Origin: Acidobacteriota bacterium
Lineage (GTDB): Bacteria; Acidobacteriota; Blastocatellia; Pyrinomonadales; Pyrinomonadaceae
Assembly: GCA_016715115.1 (NCBI GenBank)
Contig: JADKBM010000016.1
Coordinates: forward strand, 1,054,001-1,118,000
Length of the DNA: 64,000 bases
Direction of reading: 5' to 3'
Shown: positions 16,611-25,556 of the stretch, piece after piece
Layout: each line of letters begins with the position of its first letter
How positions within the stretch are numbered: position 1 is the first letter of the stretch
Position numbers and translations under genes: made by a program
The notes under the pieces: generated by a model
The model's input: the letters and a program-made list of their open reading frames with translations, nothing else
What the model was told of the DNA's origin: nothing
Databases searched by the model: none

Positions 16611-17165
16611 ATGAAAAAAGTTGAACGATCCGACATTCTCGATTACGTCACTTACGAAGAGCAGCGGGCGGAGATCCGCGCGGCGGCGATGCGCGCGAAG
16701 GACGCGCGGCGAATTCATCTCGGCGATTATCTGACGTTTCTGTTCGAGAATACCGAAACGATCCGATATCAGATACTCGAAATGGTCCGCGCCGAAAAGA
16801 TCGTCCGCGAATCCGATATCCGGCACGAACTCGACACCTACAACGAACTCGTCGGCGGACCGGGCGAACTCTGCGCCACGCTTTTGATAGAGATCGAAGA
16901 CGTTGACGACCGGGCGCGAAAACTCGCCGAATGGGTCGGGCTTCCGGCGAAACTTTATCTCAAACTCGCCGACGGCTCGCGTGCCTACGCGCAGCCGGAC
17001 GAACGCCAGAACGAAGAGGCGAAGATCAGTTCGGTGCAATTTCTGAAGTTTGTTTGCGGCGGTCAGGTTCCGGTTGCGATCGGTTGCGAGCATCCGGCAT
17101 ACTCGATCGAAACCGACCTCGAAGACTCACAGGCAGCCGCGCTCTGCGCCGATCTCGCCCGTTGA
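16611..17165 (+). CDS. DUF3501 family protein
   Basis: A 184-residue soluble protein matching DUF3501: the start K-K-V-E-R-S-D-I-L-D-Y-V-T-Y-E, the central L-T-F-L-F-E-N-T-E-T-I-R-Y-Q-I-L-E-M and the final V-Q-F-L-K-F-V. The family has no known activity but is repeatedly found next to rubrerythrin and HdrD-like Fe-S genes, as here, so a role in the same peroxide/electron-transfer complex is inferred. ATG 16611 gives the conserved N-terminus; GTG 16572 lies in repeat-like sequence. The stop codon abuts the stop of the convergent gene with no gap. Confidence 0.88.
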   Translation: MKKVERSDILDYVTYEEQRAEIRAAAMRAKDARRIHLGDYLTFLFENTETIRYQILEMVRAEKIVRESDIRHELDTYNELVGGPGELCATLLIEIEDVDDRARKLAEWVGLPAKLYLKLADGSRAYAQPDERQNEEAKISSVQFLKFVCGGQVPVAIGCEHPAYSIETDLEDSQAAALCADLAR

Positions 17166-17675
17166 TCAGGGAGTGATCGAGCCAAGGAAGCCGCCGATAA
17201 TTCCGAAGATGATTCCGATCGTCGAAAGAACGGTAACGACGATCCCGCCCCACATCGCGACTTGCGCCATTCCCTTTCCGCTCTCTGGCGCGCGGCCCTC
17301 ACTGATCGCGTTGATTTCCATCCAGCCGAGAATCGCGCCGGGAACGCTGAGAAGCGGTCCGCAGCACATAAACCCAGCGATCACAAGACAAAGCGCGATC
17401 ACCGGCCGATTGCTCGGCGCCGGCTGAAACGGTCTCGGCGAATATGCCTGGATCGGCCCTCCGAACGGCGTTTGCTGCTGCCACTGTTGATTTTGCGGCG
17501 CATCCTGCCATTGATACGGCGGCGGTTGTTGCCATTGTTGATTTGGTTGCTGCCACGTTTGAGGCTGCGGTTGCGAATAGGTCGGCTGAACCAACGCGAT
17601 CGGCGACGCGCAGACTCTACAAAAACTCCCGTCGGCAGGGTTGCTTGCTTGGCATTGCGGACAGATTCTTTCCAT
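17166..17675 (-). CDS. Zinc-ribbon DUF4190 membrane protein (paralog B)
   Basis: A 169-residue protein. An N-terminal zinc ribbon (I-C-P-Q-C-Q ... F-C-R-V-C-A) is followed by a Gln/Pro/Trp-rich disordered linker (residues 30-90) and a DUF4190 domain of two membrane helices (V-I-A-L-C-L-V-I-A-G-F-M-C-C-G and W-G-G-I-V-V-T-V-L-S-T-I-G-I-I-F-G). It is clearly paralogous to the gene at 20490-20927, which has the same ribbon, linker and helices. Function unknown; a small inner-membrane protein with a cytosolic ribbon is likely. Confidence 0.82.
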   Translation of the reverse strand: MERICPQCQASNPADGSFCRVCASPIALVQPTYSQPQPQTWQQPNQQWQQPPPYQWQDAPQNQQWQQQTPFGGPIQAYSPRPFQPAPSNRPVIALCLVIAGFMCCGPLLSVPGAILGWMEINAISEGRAPESGKGMAQVAMWGGIVVTVLSTIGIIFGIIGGFLGSITP

Positions 17676-18130
17676 ATCGCAGTATCGGATCTTGGTTCAT
17701 TATGCCCTTCAAAGGGACCTGAATCAACAGTTTCACGCCCCACGGGAAACTTTGATTACGACGAACCGTCAGCGATCGTTCCGATTTGCTCAATTACAGA
17801 TTCGGATTCGGAAGCTTTGAAAAACCTACTAAACGCGGTCCCGGCGCCGTTTCTGCCACAGATGAACACCGATAGACCGGATGTAAGAGGATAATTCGGA
17901 TTCAGCGTTTCGTGAGATCCTTCTCTTTCTGAAACAAATCCCCGCCATCCCGCCGATCCGTGTTCTGCAAAAACGCGATTTGCTTCCTTCATATCGGTTC
18001 TTCAAAGCTTCCGAATTGGGATTCCCAAAAAAACTCGAGTAACCGCATCGGAATGACACGACACCGATAGAGATTAGACTCCGACCGACCGTTTCGGAGA
18101 AAATCCGTCCTGCGGCCGATACTACAAGTC
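17676..18130. other. 455-base gap with a long inverted repeat, no gene seen
   Basis: ATTCGGAAGCTTTGAA (17806-17821) and its exact reverse complement TTCAAAGCTTCCGAAT (18001-18016) bracket about 180 bases. The bracketed part includes the segment CAGATGAACACCGATAG, of a kind that recurs in intergenic repeats of related genomes by my recollection. The open frames crossing this gap have no coding character. Confidence 0.45.
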
Positions 18131-19129
18131 CTACTCCGAAGAATAATCCGTCGTGTCGGCTTCGGGGGCGTCGTACGAACCTCCGGTCGAAACGTCGGAC
18201 GAGGCGTCGTAAACCGCCATATCGCCGCCGTGCTCGCCGAGGTCGCCGTGGTAATCTGCCGCCGCCTGATGTTCGCCGGCGCTTTCCGCGCTCGCGGCCG
18301 CCTGGTCGAGGTCGCCGCGCTCCGCGTACCACTCGGCGTTCGCGGCCTGATAATCGGCGTTGCCTTCTTCCCAGACGGCCCAGTCCATTTGCTCCGCCTC
18401 TTTGTCGGCCTGACCCGTGTGGTCCGCGCCGCCGGCCATATGATCCGCCCAACCGGTCTCGTTCGCCGCGCTCCGGGCATCGTCGCGGGCGGCCGAATAA
18501 TCACCCTGCTGAGCGTGCCAGGCTTCCTGTTGTTCGAAATACTCAGCGTTCTCCTGTCTTGTGTCCGCGCTTTCCATCTCGGCCGCGGTGCTGCCGTGAA
18601 GCGCGCTCTGATCGCCCGCTTCCCAGGCTTCGTTCTCAGCGGTTTCGCGCGCATCCGCGGCCGCGGCGTAGTCGCCCTGCTCGACGAATTGATCGGCCGC
18701 TTGCTGCGCTGCCTCAGCCGCCTGTGTATGAGCTTCGGCGGCCGCGGCTTCGGTCGCCTCGGCAGCGGCGGCTTCGGCGTCTGCCGTATCAGGAGATTCC
18801 TGGGCTTCTTCAGCGAAAACCGGCGATTCCGTGACCGGAACAGCTTCGACATAGTCCTCGGGCATCGCTTCTTCAGGCAAGACCTCGTCCTCGGGCATCG
18901 CTTCTTCAGGCAAGACCTCTTCCTCGGCGGGAGCCTCTTCGACGACCTCGAAATCCTGCAGATCCTCGGAATCTACGGTCCCGTCGTCAAAGAGCGCGTC
19001 GATGACTTCCTCGACGATCGACGAAGCGCCCACACCGCCGGCTTCGTCCGGCTTTGTCTGCGTTATCTCGACCGTGGTCTCCGTGCCGTCGGGCGCGGTT
19101 TCGGTGATGGTCACATTTTCAGTCGTCAT
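18131..19129 (-). CDS. Acidic alanine-rich protein with TPR-like repeats
   Basis: A 332-residue, very acidic, Ala/Glu/Asp-rich soluble protein with no signal peptide. Residues 1-115 are a disordered acidic region holding an exact 33-base tandem duplication (E-V-L-P-E-E-A-M-P-E-D twice). From about residue 115 come degenerate helical repeats of 35-40 residues with a core like E-x-G-D-Y-x-x-A-x-x-x-A and W-H-A-Q-Q-G-D-Y-S-A-A, close to TPR anchors (W4, G8, Y11, A20). Its start overlaps the end of the M48-like gene by 11 bases, so the two are coupled. It is probably a scaffold or binding protein, with unknown partner. Confidence 0.75.
   Translation of the reverse strand: MTTENVTITETAPDGTETTVEITQTKPDEAGGVGASSIVEEVIDALFDDGTVDSEDLQDFEVVEEAPAEEEVLPEEAMPEDEVLPEEAMPEDYVEAVPVTESPVFAEEAQESPDTADAEAAAAEATEAAAAEAHTQAAEAAQQAADQFVEQGDYAAAADARETAENEAWEAGDQSALHGSTAAEMESADTRQENAEYFEQQEAWHAQQGDYSAARDDARSAANETGWADHMAGGADHTGQADKEAEQMDWAVWEEGNADYQAANAEWYAERGDLDQAAASAESAGEHQAAADYHGDLGEHGGDMAVYDASSDVSTGGSYDAPEADTTDYSSE
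18854..18919. repeat. Exact 33-bp tandem duplication inside the acidic gene
   Basis: Units 18854-18886 and 18887-18919 are identical and in frame, encoding eleven residues twice. The absence of any difference suggests recent slippage. Confidence 0.8.
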
Positions 19130-20453
19130 TGCTTTCGTACCTCTCTGGTTTTTCCGGTTTCGGCGTCAAATCAACCGCTTCGCGCGGCTTGTTCTTTTTG
19201 ATGACGGTCGTTTTGCCGCATTTCGGATCCGGACATCTGAGATTGATCACTTCCTTGCCTTCAAGTACTGCTACCGGCACGCGCATCGGTGCGCCGCAAT
19301 GCCGGCATTTGAGCCGGACATCTTTCGGCGCCGCATCGGATTCCGGTTCGCGCCGTATCTCAACGGTCACCGGCGGCGCGTAATTGTTGATCACGTCGCG
19401 CCATTGCCTGAGGTGCGTCGTGCGCGCGAACTCGTCCATTATCTTGAGCCGACGCGTTATATAGGGCGTCGAAGACGTCATCAACTCGGAAAGCTTGTTG
19501 ACGTCGTCGTCGCTCTCGGCCTGCTGTTCGAGCCACGCCTCGACGCTGATCTGTTTGTAAAGAAAAGGGGATTTCAGCGACCACGAAAGCAGGACCCGGC
19601 GCGCCAGTTCTTCGTCTCCGACGGCGAGCATTCCGGCCCGGTCGGCGGTGATCTCGGCTTGCCTCGCCCACGCGAGCAACGGAACCTCGATCGCCCCTTC
19701 GATCAGCGCCGACGGACTCAGAGCATTGAAGATCCCGCCGGCGAGAACGCCTTTGCGCGGCCCTTGCTCGCCGATCAGAAAGCGTATGACCGTTTTCCAC
19801 AGCGCGTGCCCGGCACGGCAATGTCCCATCTCGCGGGCGAAGAGAAACAGAAGTTCGGGGCCCTTGAAATTTGTCAGCAGCGCGGTTCCGATGACTACGA
19901 ACGCGTCTTTGTCGGTGCCGTACGTCCGGCAGTCCCACATCACGTCGCCAGAAACATAGACATCGGGCATTCGCGGCATTCCGAGAATCCGCGCCGCCTT
20001 GACGGCGTGATGATAAACCCGCGGCAGTTGCCTTTCGCTGAGTAGAACGCCGTTGAATGTGGCTTCGATCCAGCGCCGGCCGACCTTTTCGGAGATCGTA
20101 TGGGCGAGGGATGTGAGCGTCTTCATAGATCGCAGCGTTGACATCGCCTTTCCGTCAGCCGCCCACTGAAACGCCTCGCAGTTGACGTAGTATCCGGGAG
20201 TCAACGGCCGCAGCCAACCGCATTCGGCGCACAGGACGCGTGACGCTTCGAGACGGCTGCCGTCGCCGCCGCAGACCTGACAGGTTGACGATTCAATGTT
20301 AGGCGGCGGCAGAGCCGGATGAGGCTGGATCGGCGGCGCGGCGGGCGGAGTCGGAGCCGCAATTTCGGGCGCCGACTCATCGAGCGGCACGCCGCAGAAA
20401 ATGCAGAACTTCGAACCCGGAGTCGATTGTTGATGTCCGTTTCGGCAAATCAT
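19119..20453 (-). CDS. Zinc-ribbon M48-like protein with altered HEXXH (REMGH)
   Basis: A 444-residue protein. It has an N-terminal zinc ribbon (C3 ... F-C-I-F-C-G), a Pro-rich linker, a second ribbon (C-Q-V-C-G-G ... L-C-A-E-C-G-W), then an M48-like peptidase domain (about 100-330) and a C-terminal third ribbon (C-R-H-C-G ... C-P-D-P-K-C-G). The expected HEXXH reads R-E-M-G-H at 207-211 (CGC codon at 19833-19835), so the first zinc histidine is missing. The distal E-I-T-A-D-R-A motif (residue 267 on) is intact. No membrane helix is obvious. It may be catalytically weak or dead. It is coupled to the acidic TPR-like gene and flanked by DUF4190 paralogs. Confidence 0.82.
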   Translation of the reverse strand: MICRNGHQQSTPGSKFCIFCGVPLDESAPEIAAPTPPAAPPIQPHPALPPPNIESSTCQVCGGDGSRLEASRVLCAECGWLRPLTPGYYVNCEAFQWAADGKAMSTLRSMKTLTSLAHTISEKVGRRWIEATFNGVLLSERQLPRVYHHAVKAARILGMPRMPDVYVSGDVMWDCRTYGTDKDAFVVIGTALLTNFKGPELLFLFAREMGHCRAGHALWKTVIRFLIGEQGPRKGVLAGGIFNALSPSALIEGAIEVPLLAWARQAEITADRAGMLAVGDEELARRVLLSWSLKSPFLYKQISVEAWLEQQAESDDDVNKLSELMTSSTPYITRRLKIMDEFARTTHLRQWRDVINNYAPPVTVEIRREPESDAAPKDVRLKCRHCGAPMRVPVAVLEGKEVINLRCPDPKCGKTTVIKKNKPREAVDLTPKPEKPERYESNDD

Positions 20454-20489
20454 CTCGGCACCCTACGTTCGAAACAGATCGAGATTTGA

Positions 20490-20927
20490 TTAGAAACCAT
20501 TGCCTGCCAACATCATCAGGATGCCGATCACGATTCCGATCGACGACAGTATGCTGATTGCGATCCCGCCCCAAAATGCGATCTGGGACATTGTCAATCC
20601 GCTTTGCGGCGCACGGCCTTCCTTGATCGCCGTCATCTCCATCCAGCCGAGAATCGCGCCCGGAATGCTCAGGATCGGACCGCAGCAAAGGAAGCCGGCG
20701 ATGACCAAACACAGGGCGATCACCGGCCGATTGCTCGGCGGCGGCGCAAATCCCGGCTGCGGCTGCGCCATCATTGGACCTCCCGGCTGCGGTTGGCCCC
20801 ACTGTTGAAACGGCGGCGATTGTTGTTGGAAAACGGGCTGGGCCGGACCGAGCGGTGCGGCGCAGGAACGGCAGAACATAGCCTCCGCAGGGTTGGCTTG
20901 GCGGCATCGGGAACATATCTTTTCCAT
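20490..20927 (-). CDS. Zinc-ribbon DUF4190 membrane protein (paralog A)
   Basis: A 145-residue protein with a ribbon I-C-S-R-C-R ... F-C-R-S-C-A, a Gln/Pro-rich linker, and a DUF4190 domain with R-P-V-I-A-L-C-L-V-I-A-G-F-L-C-C-G and a second helix. It is very similar to the 17166-17675 gene, including G-A-I-L-G-W-M-E. It lies 36 bases upstream of the M48-like gene on the same strand and is probably the first gene of that transcript. The Gln/Pro linker is shorter than in paralog B. Confidence 0.82.
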   Translation of the reverse strand: MEKICSRCRQANPAEAMFCRSCAAPLGPAQPVFQQQSPPFQQWGQPQPGGPMMAQPQPGFAPPPSNRPVIALCLVIAGFLCCGPILSIPGAILGWMEMTAIKEGRAPQSGLTMSQIAFWGGIAISILSSIGIVIGILMMLAGNGF

Positions 20928-21169
20928 ATCGATAACCCCTGATTTGGTTGGTTAATGCTGTTCCCATTATACGCCCGCGAAAGTTGTTGAAGCAATGTTT
21001 TGCGGTGCCGAAGATCAGGTTTTATCGGAGTCTCTGGTGGTGCCTGAAAAGTCCGGCCGTTGGTGATCGCAAGACGGCGAGCCGGGCGTTTTCCCGATGT
21101 CGGGTTCGAATGATCGGCACTGCGAAACGCACCGATTCGATGCGTTGAGAATGGTGACTTTGCTCTGTC

Positions 21170-22351
21170 CTAAAGGACGATCTCCTCGACAAAACTCACG
21201 CCGTCTTTCAGTTCCAGACCGAAATTCGCGGCGATCGTCTGACCGATGTCGGAAAGGCTTTGGCGTGTGCCCAGATCGACGCCGGGCCGGGCAGCTTTGC
21301 CGTAGACGAGCAGCGGCGCATACTCGCGCGTGTGATCGGAGCCGGGCATCGAAGGATCGTTGCCGTGGTCGGCTGTCAGTATCAGAAGATCGTCGTCGCG
21401 CATCGCGTTGAAAATGTCGGGCAGGCGCGCGTCGAAGGTTTCGAGCGCGCGCGCGTATCCTTCGACATCGCGCCGATGGCCGTAAAGCATATCGAAGTCA
21501 ACGAGATTCGAGAAAACAAGTCCGCGCGTGTCGGCGGCGAGCGCTCCGATCGTGACGTTGACAACCTGTTCGTTGTTTTTCGCCGTCAGATCCTCGGTAA
21601 CCCCGATCGAATCGTAGATCGACGCGATCTTGCCGATACAGACGACATCGAGCCCATTGTCTTTGAGCAGCGGCAGAAGATTATCGGCCGGGGGCGGGAC
21701 GGCATAATCGTGACGGTTGTCGGTGCGCTTGAAATCGGCGGCGTTCGAGCCCAGAAACGGGCGGGCGATGACGCGTCCGACCCTGTCCTCGCCATCGAGG
21801 ATCCGTCTCGCGATCTCGCACATCTCGTAAAGGCGTTCGACGGAAATGACCTCCTCGTGCGCGGCGATCTGAAAAACCGAATCGGCCGAAGTGTAAACGA
21901 TCGGTTTTCCGGTTTTGATGTGCTCTTCGCCGAGTTCCTTGATGATCTCGGTACCGCTCGCCGGTTTGTTCCCGAGAATTCCAGGAACCCGAGCCTTTTC
22001 AACGAATTCGCCGATGATGCGGGGCGGAAAACCTTGTGGAAAAGTCGGGAACGCTTTCTTCAAAATGATCCCTGCCATTTCCCAATGGCCGGTCGTCGTG
22101 TCTTTGCCGTTGGACTTGAGAGTGCATTTTCCGAAACTTCCGCTTGGAGAACCAATTGCGGGAACGCCGTTGAGCGGTTTGATGTTTCCGAGTCCGAGTT
22201 TCTGCAGATTCGGCAAGTTGACCTGCCGTGACGCGAGAATATGACCGAGCGTGTCGCTGCCGGCGTCGCCCCAAGCCGCGGCATCCGGCATCTCGCCGAT
22301 CCCGGCGCTGTCCAGAACCATCAAAATTACGCGGTTGAAATTCGATGACAT
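21170..22351 (-). CDS. deoB: Phosphopentomutase
   Basis: A 393-residue enzyme that interconverts ribose/deoxyribose 1- and 5-phosphate in nucleoside salvage (cytoplasm). Alkaline-phosphatase-superfamily metal motifs are intact: V-L-D-S-A-G-I-G-E-M-P-D-A at the N-terminus, D-T-T-T-G-H-W-E-M (phospho-acceptor Thr), Y-T-S-A-D-S-V-F-Q-I-A-A-H-E, and T-A-D-H-G-N-D-P ... S-D-H-T-R-E. Length is normal. Upstream (22360-22580) is a large heptad array rather than a regular promoter, and the 240 bases downstream hold nothing recognisable. Confidence 0.95.
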   Translation of the reverse strand: MSSNFNRVILMVLDSAGIGEMPDAAAWGDAGSDTLGHILASRQVNLPNLQKLGLGNIKPLNGVPAIGSPSGSFGKCTLKSNGKDTTTGHWEMAGIILKKAFPTFPQGFPPRIIGEFVEKARVPGILGNKPASGTEIIKELGEEHIKTGKPIVYTSADSVFQIAAHEEVISVERLYEMCEIARRILDGEDRVGRVIARPFLGSNAADFKRTDNRHDYAVPPPADNLLPLLKDNGLDVVCIGKIASIYDSIGVTEDLTAKNNEQVVNVTIGALAADTRGLVFSNLVDFDMLYGHRRDVEGYARALETFDARLPDIFNAMRDDDLLILTADHGNDPSMPGSDHTREYAPLLVYGKAARPGVDLGTRQSLSDIGQTIAANFGLELKDGVSFVEEIVL

Positions 22352-22364
22352 ACGGGCATCTTCT

Positions 22365-22582
22365 CATTTGCGAATTGCGATTTGCAATTTGCGATTTTGG
22401 GATTTCAGGATAGTGGATAGTGAAAAGTGCATAACGCATAGTGACTAGTCCAAATCCGTTGCACTCTGCACTCTGCACTTTCCACAATCCTGGAATCTGG
22501 AATCTGGAATCTGGAATCTGAAATCGCAAATCGAAAATCGCAAATCGAAAATCGAAAATCGAAAATCGAAAATCCCAAATCA
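22365..22582. repeat. Nested palindromic heptad array between deoB and VWFA gene
   Basis: From the outside in, the left arm has GATTTGC-type units (22370-22410), then AGTGGAT/AGTGCAT units (about 22413-22445). After a short unique loop come inverted TTGCACT/CTGCACT units (about 22459-22483), about four GGAATCT units (22493-22520), and the inverted AAATCGC/AAATCGA units to AAATCCC (22521-22582). Period is seven throughout. The right edge contributes the VWFA stop codon (TGA in TGATTTG, minus strand). Confidence 0.85.
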
Positions 22583-23672
22583 CTTTATCGCCCGATACCC
22601 CTCTCTCGTGCGGACGGTCGCGCCCGCGGGAACGCCTTTCAGTTCGACCGTGATTTTGCGATATGTTCCGTCCCGCTTTTCGTTGGTCGAATAGTAGCCG
22701 AGCGAGTACTTCGTTCCGATCTCGCCGGCGACCGATTTGAACGCGGCGCGGGCTTCCGCGAGGTCAACGGCGGGAAAGACCTTTCCGCCCGAGCGCTTCG
22801 CGAGTTCGTCAAGCTGTTTTCCGGCGAGTTCGTAAAGCCCCTTGCTGATCTCGAGCCGCTCGAAGTCGCCGAGTTTGCAGAAATCGTAAGTCTTCTCAAT
22901 TCTTATTTTTGGATAGTACGTACGATAGAAGCGGCGAATCTGAGCGGTCGAGAACCTTGTCGCCGACGGCGCAATTCCCCATCAGATTCTCTTCGAACGA
23001 ATCCCGGGTGTCGATCTCGACAAAAAAGCTGATTATACCGGCTTTTTCGAGTCCCGAGCGGACCTCGTCAAACTCGGCCGCGCTCGCGGAATCGACGCCG
23101 TCGGTCAAGGCGACAAGCGCGCGCCGGCCGCGAAATTCGTCTTTCGGCACGTCCCGGAAAACGATGTTCGCGACTTGCAGCAAACTATCGTAAAACGGAG
23201 TGCTGTTGCTCGTCTTGAAGGCTTCGAGCGCACGTTCGAGGATTTTCCGGTCCGCCGTCAGGCCCGTCAGAACCTCGCTTACCGAAAAGGCAGTGGTTTC
23301 GGTCCGTTCGGTTCGATACGCAATAATTGAAACGCGATCTCCGGGACGAAGCGATTCGACGAAATTCGCCGCCGCGCGCTGGATGAGCGCGAGATCCGCG
23401 CGCGTCGAGCCGGAAGTGTCGAGCAGCAGCGCGACTTCGAACGGCGCGCTCGTCGCCGAAAACTCGGCGATCTCCTGCGGCTTGCCGTCTTCGAAGACAA
23501 CAAAATTCGACTTCTTAAGGTTCAGGATCGGTTTGCCGGTCTTGTCATTGACGACGATCGGGACATCGATCAATTGTGTTTCGACGCGTATGGTCTCGTC
23601 GTCCGTCTGCGCGAACGAGACCGTCGATGAGATCAAAAGCCAAAGGAAAACCACACAAACCGATTTTTGCAT
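22580..23672 (-). pseudogene. VWFA domain protein, frameshifted near its C-terminal third
   Basis: Frame 1 (ATG 23672 with AGG upstream) encodes a signal peptide, a beta domain (T-Q-L-I-D-V-P-I-V-V) and a VWFA domain with an intact MIDAS motif D-T-S-G-S. It ends prematurely at 22896. The continuation is in the next frame: R-F-S-T-A-Q-I-R-R-F-Y-R ... F-C-K-L-G-D-F-E-R-L-E-I-S ... G-T-K-Y-S-L-G-Y-Y ... R-T-R-E-G-Y-R, the usual end of Acidobacteriota VWFA proteins, with stop 22580. The break lies around 22955-22968. It could be a real pseudogene or a single-base assembly error. Otherwise the gene would be about 363 residues. Confidence 0.8.
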
Positions 23673-23868
23673 TGTCACAACCTCGTTTTTGAATTCTAAC
23701 AAAACTCGCCGATACGGAGTTAACTTTGTGTTAGATTCCGATAAGATGGGTTAACGACTAGAACAGAATCTATGCTATTCTTTGGAAAATTCAGAAATCT
23801 AGAGGTCCTTATCGTCTTTTTCAGGGCGCGTGGATTTCGTAAAATCAGCCCCTATCTTAAGGAGAAAT

Positions 23869-25533
23869 ATGTTTAAGTTGTTTGATATTCGTTTGAGAAT
23901 TCTTGTTTCCGCTATTGCTTTGTTGGCGGTAATTTCTTTTCAGTTTTCCGGCATTTCGATAACCAGCGTCAGCGCCGACAGCACGGCGCAGCCGCTTCCG
24001 TTCGCGCAGGACTGGACCGCCAATGTGCTTACGACCAACGACAACTGGACTCCGGTTTTGGGCATCGAGGCATATCTGGGTCAGGATATTACTGTTGCTA
24101 CGGCAACCGACCCGCAAACTCTCTTAACGACCAGTGCTTTGCCGAACGATTTGGATCTGATCGCGAATCAGACAAACCCGAACACGCTGACTTCGGGCGG
24201 TGTGGCCGAGTTCGACACACTCGCGAATCCGACCGTCGCATTGCAGGGCTCGGGAACGGCGGATGCCCCGTATGTTCTGCTTTATTTGAATACGACCGGT
24301 CAGTCGAACATCAATGTCGCCTATAAATTGCGAGATGTTGACGGATCGGCTGACAACTCGATTCAACCGGTTGCGCTTCAATATCGAATCGGAAACACGG
24401 GCAATTTCACCAACGTCGCGGCGGGATTCGTCGCCGACGCTTCGGCCGGTCCGAGCACCGCGACCTTGGAAACTCCGGTCAGCGCAACGCTCCCCGGGGA
24501 TGCCAACAATCAGGCCCTCGTTCAGGTTCGAATAATGACGACGAACGCGGTGGGAAGTGACGAGTGGATCGGCGTTGACGACATTAACGTCACGGCAGGA
24601 CCCGCGGCACCGACCCAGCACGTCCTCGATTTCAATGGCGACGGCAAAACCGACTACGCGCTCGTCCGCAATATCGGCGGCGGGCCGAGCGGACAGATTC
24701 GCTGGTTCATCAACTACACCGGCACGGCAACGACCGTTGCCTCGGATTGGGGACTTAACGGGGACAATTATGTGCCGGCGGATTACGACGGCGACAACAA
24801 ATCCGACATCGCCGTTTGGCGCGGATTGACCAACAATCAGCCGAGCGGAAACGCGTTCTTCTACATTCTGCAAAGCCAGACCAATACGGTCCGGATCGAC
24901 GATTTCGGCATCACAGGAGACAATCCGAGTGTTGTCGGCGATTATAACGGCGACGGCAAGGACGATGTCGCGGTCTACCGGCCGGGCGCATCGGTTGGAC
25001 AGAACAGCGTCTGGTACTGGAGGACTGCCGTGGCCGGACCGATCAGCAACCAGATTTGGGGCCTCAACGGTGATTTCCCTGCACCCGGAGACTACGACGG
25101 GGACGGAAAGAACGACTTCGTCATCCAGCGCAACAACGGCGGCGGCAACGCGATCTTCTGGTTCAATAGAACAACGGCCGGGATCTCAAACACGGTTTTC
25201 GGGACTCCGACGGATCAGATCGTACCGGGCGATTATGACGGCGACGGCAAAACCGATCTCGCCACCGTAAGGGCCTTCGGCGCTGCCATCCTTTGGTGGC
25301 ATCTCAGAAGTTCGGACGGAGCGGCCGTGCAAACGGTCTTCGGAGTGGCCGCGACGGATTTTCCGCTTCCGGGTGATTACGACGGAGACGGCAAATCCGA
25401 CCACGCCATCTGGCGGACAAGCGCGGTGGCCGGAGAGAGTGCTTTCTGGTTCCTCGGCTCGACGAGCGGCGCTTTCAGCCAACCAATGGGTTCCAGCGGA
25501 GACTTTCCGGTCGCCAATGCCCTTAATAACTAG
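23869..25533 (+). CDS. FG-GAP/VCBS repeat secreted protein
   Basis: A 554-residue protein from ATG 23869, chosen for the GGAGA Shine-Dalgarno at 23861-23865. A signal peptide covers residues 1-35. An N-terminal jelly-roll-like domain (about 40-245) of the choice-of-anchor type is followed by six FG-GAP calcium-loop repeats, each with D-x-[DN]-G-D-G-K-x-D (for example D-F-N-G-D-G-K-T-D, D-Y-D-G-D-N-K-S-D, D-Y-N-G-D-G-K-D-D). These form a seven-bladed-propeller-like, calcium-binding, exported structure. No enzymatic motif. A strong terminator follows immediately. Confidence 0.88.
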   Translation: MFKLFDIRLRILVSAIALLAVISFQFSGISITSVSADSTAQPLPFAQDWTANVLTTNDNWTPVLGIEAYLGQDITVATATDPQTLLTTSALPNDLDLIANQTNPNTLTSGGVAEFDTLANPTVALQGSGTADAPYVLLYLNTTGQSNINVAYKLRDVDGSADNSIQPVALQYRIGNTGNFTNVAAGFVADASAGPSTATLETPVSATLPGDANNQALVQVRIMTTNAVGSDEWIGVDDINVTAGPAAPTQHVLDFNGDGKTDYALVRNIGGGPSGQIRWFINYTGTATTVASDWGLNGDNYVPADYDGDNKSDIAVWRGLTNNQPSGNAFFYILQSQTNTVRIDDFGITGDNPSVVGDYNGDGKDDVAVYRPGASVGQNSVWYWRTAVAGPISNQIWGLNGDFPAPGDYDGDGKNDFVIQRNNGGGNAIFWFNRTTAGISNTVFGTPTDQIVPGDYDGDGKTDLATVRAFGAAILWWHLRSSDGAAVQTVFGVAATDFPLPGDYDGDGKSDHAIWRTSAVAGESAFWFLGSTSGAFSQPMGSSGDFPVANALNN

Positions 25534-25556
25534 CTGCAACGATTGCTTGAAATAAG

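Noticed and set aside
18230..19201. 323-codon plus-strand frame
   Set aside because: Antisense of the acidic repeat gene; open because of its biased Ala/Glu codons.
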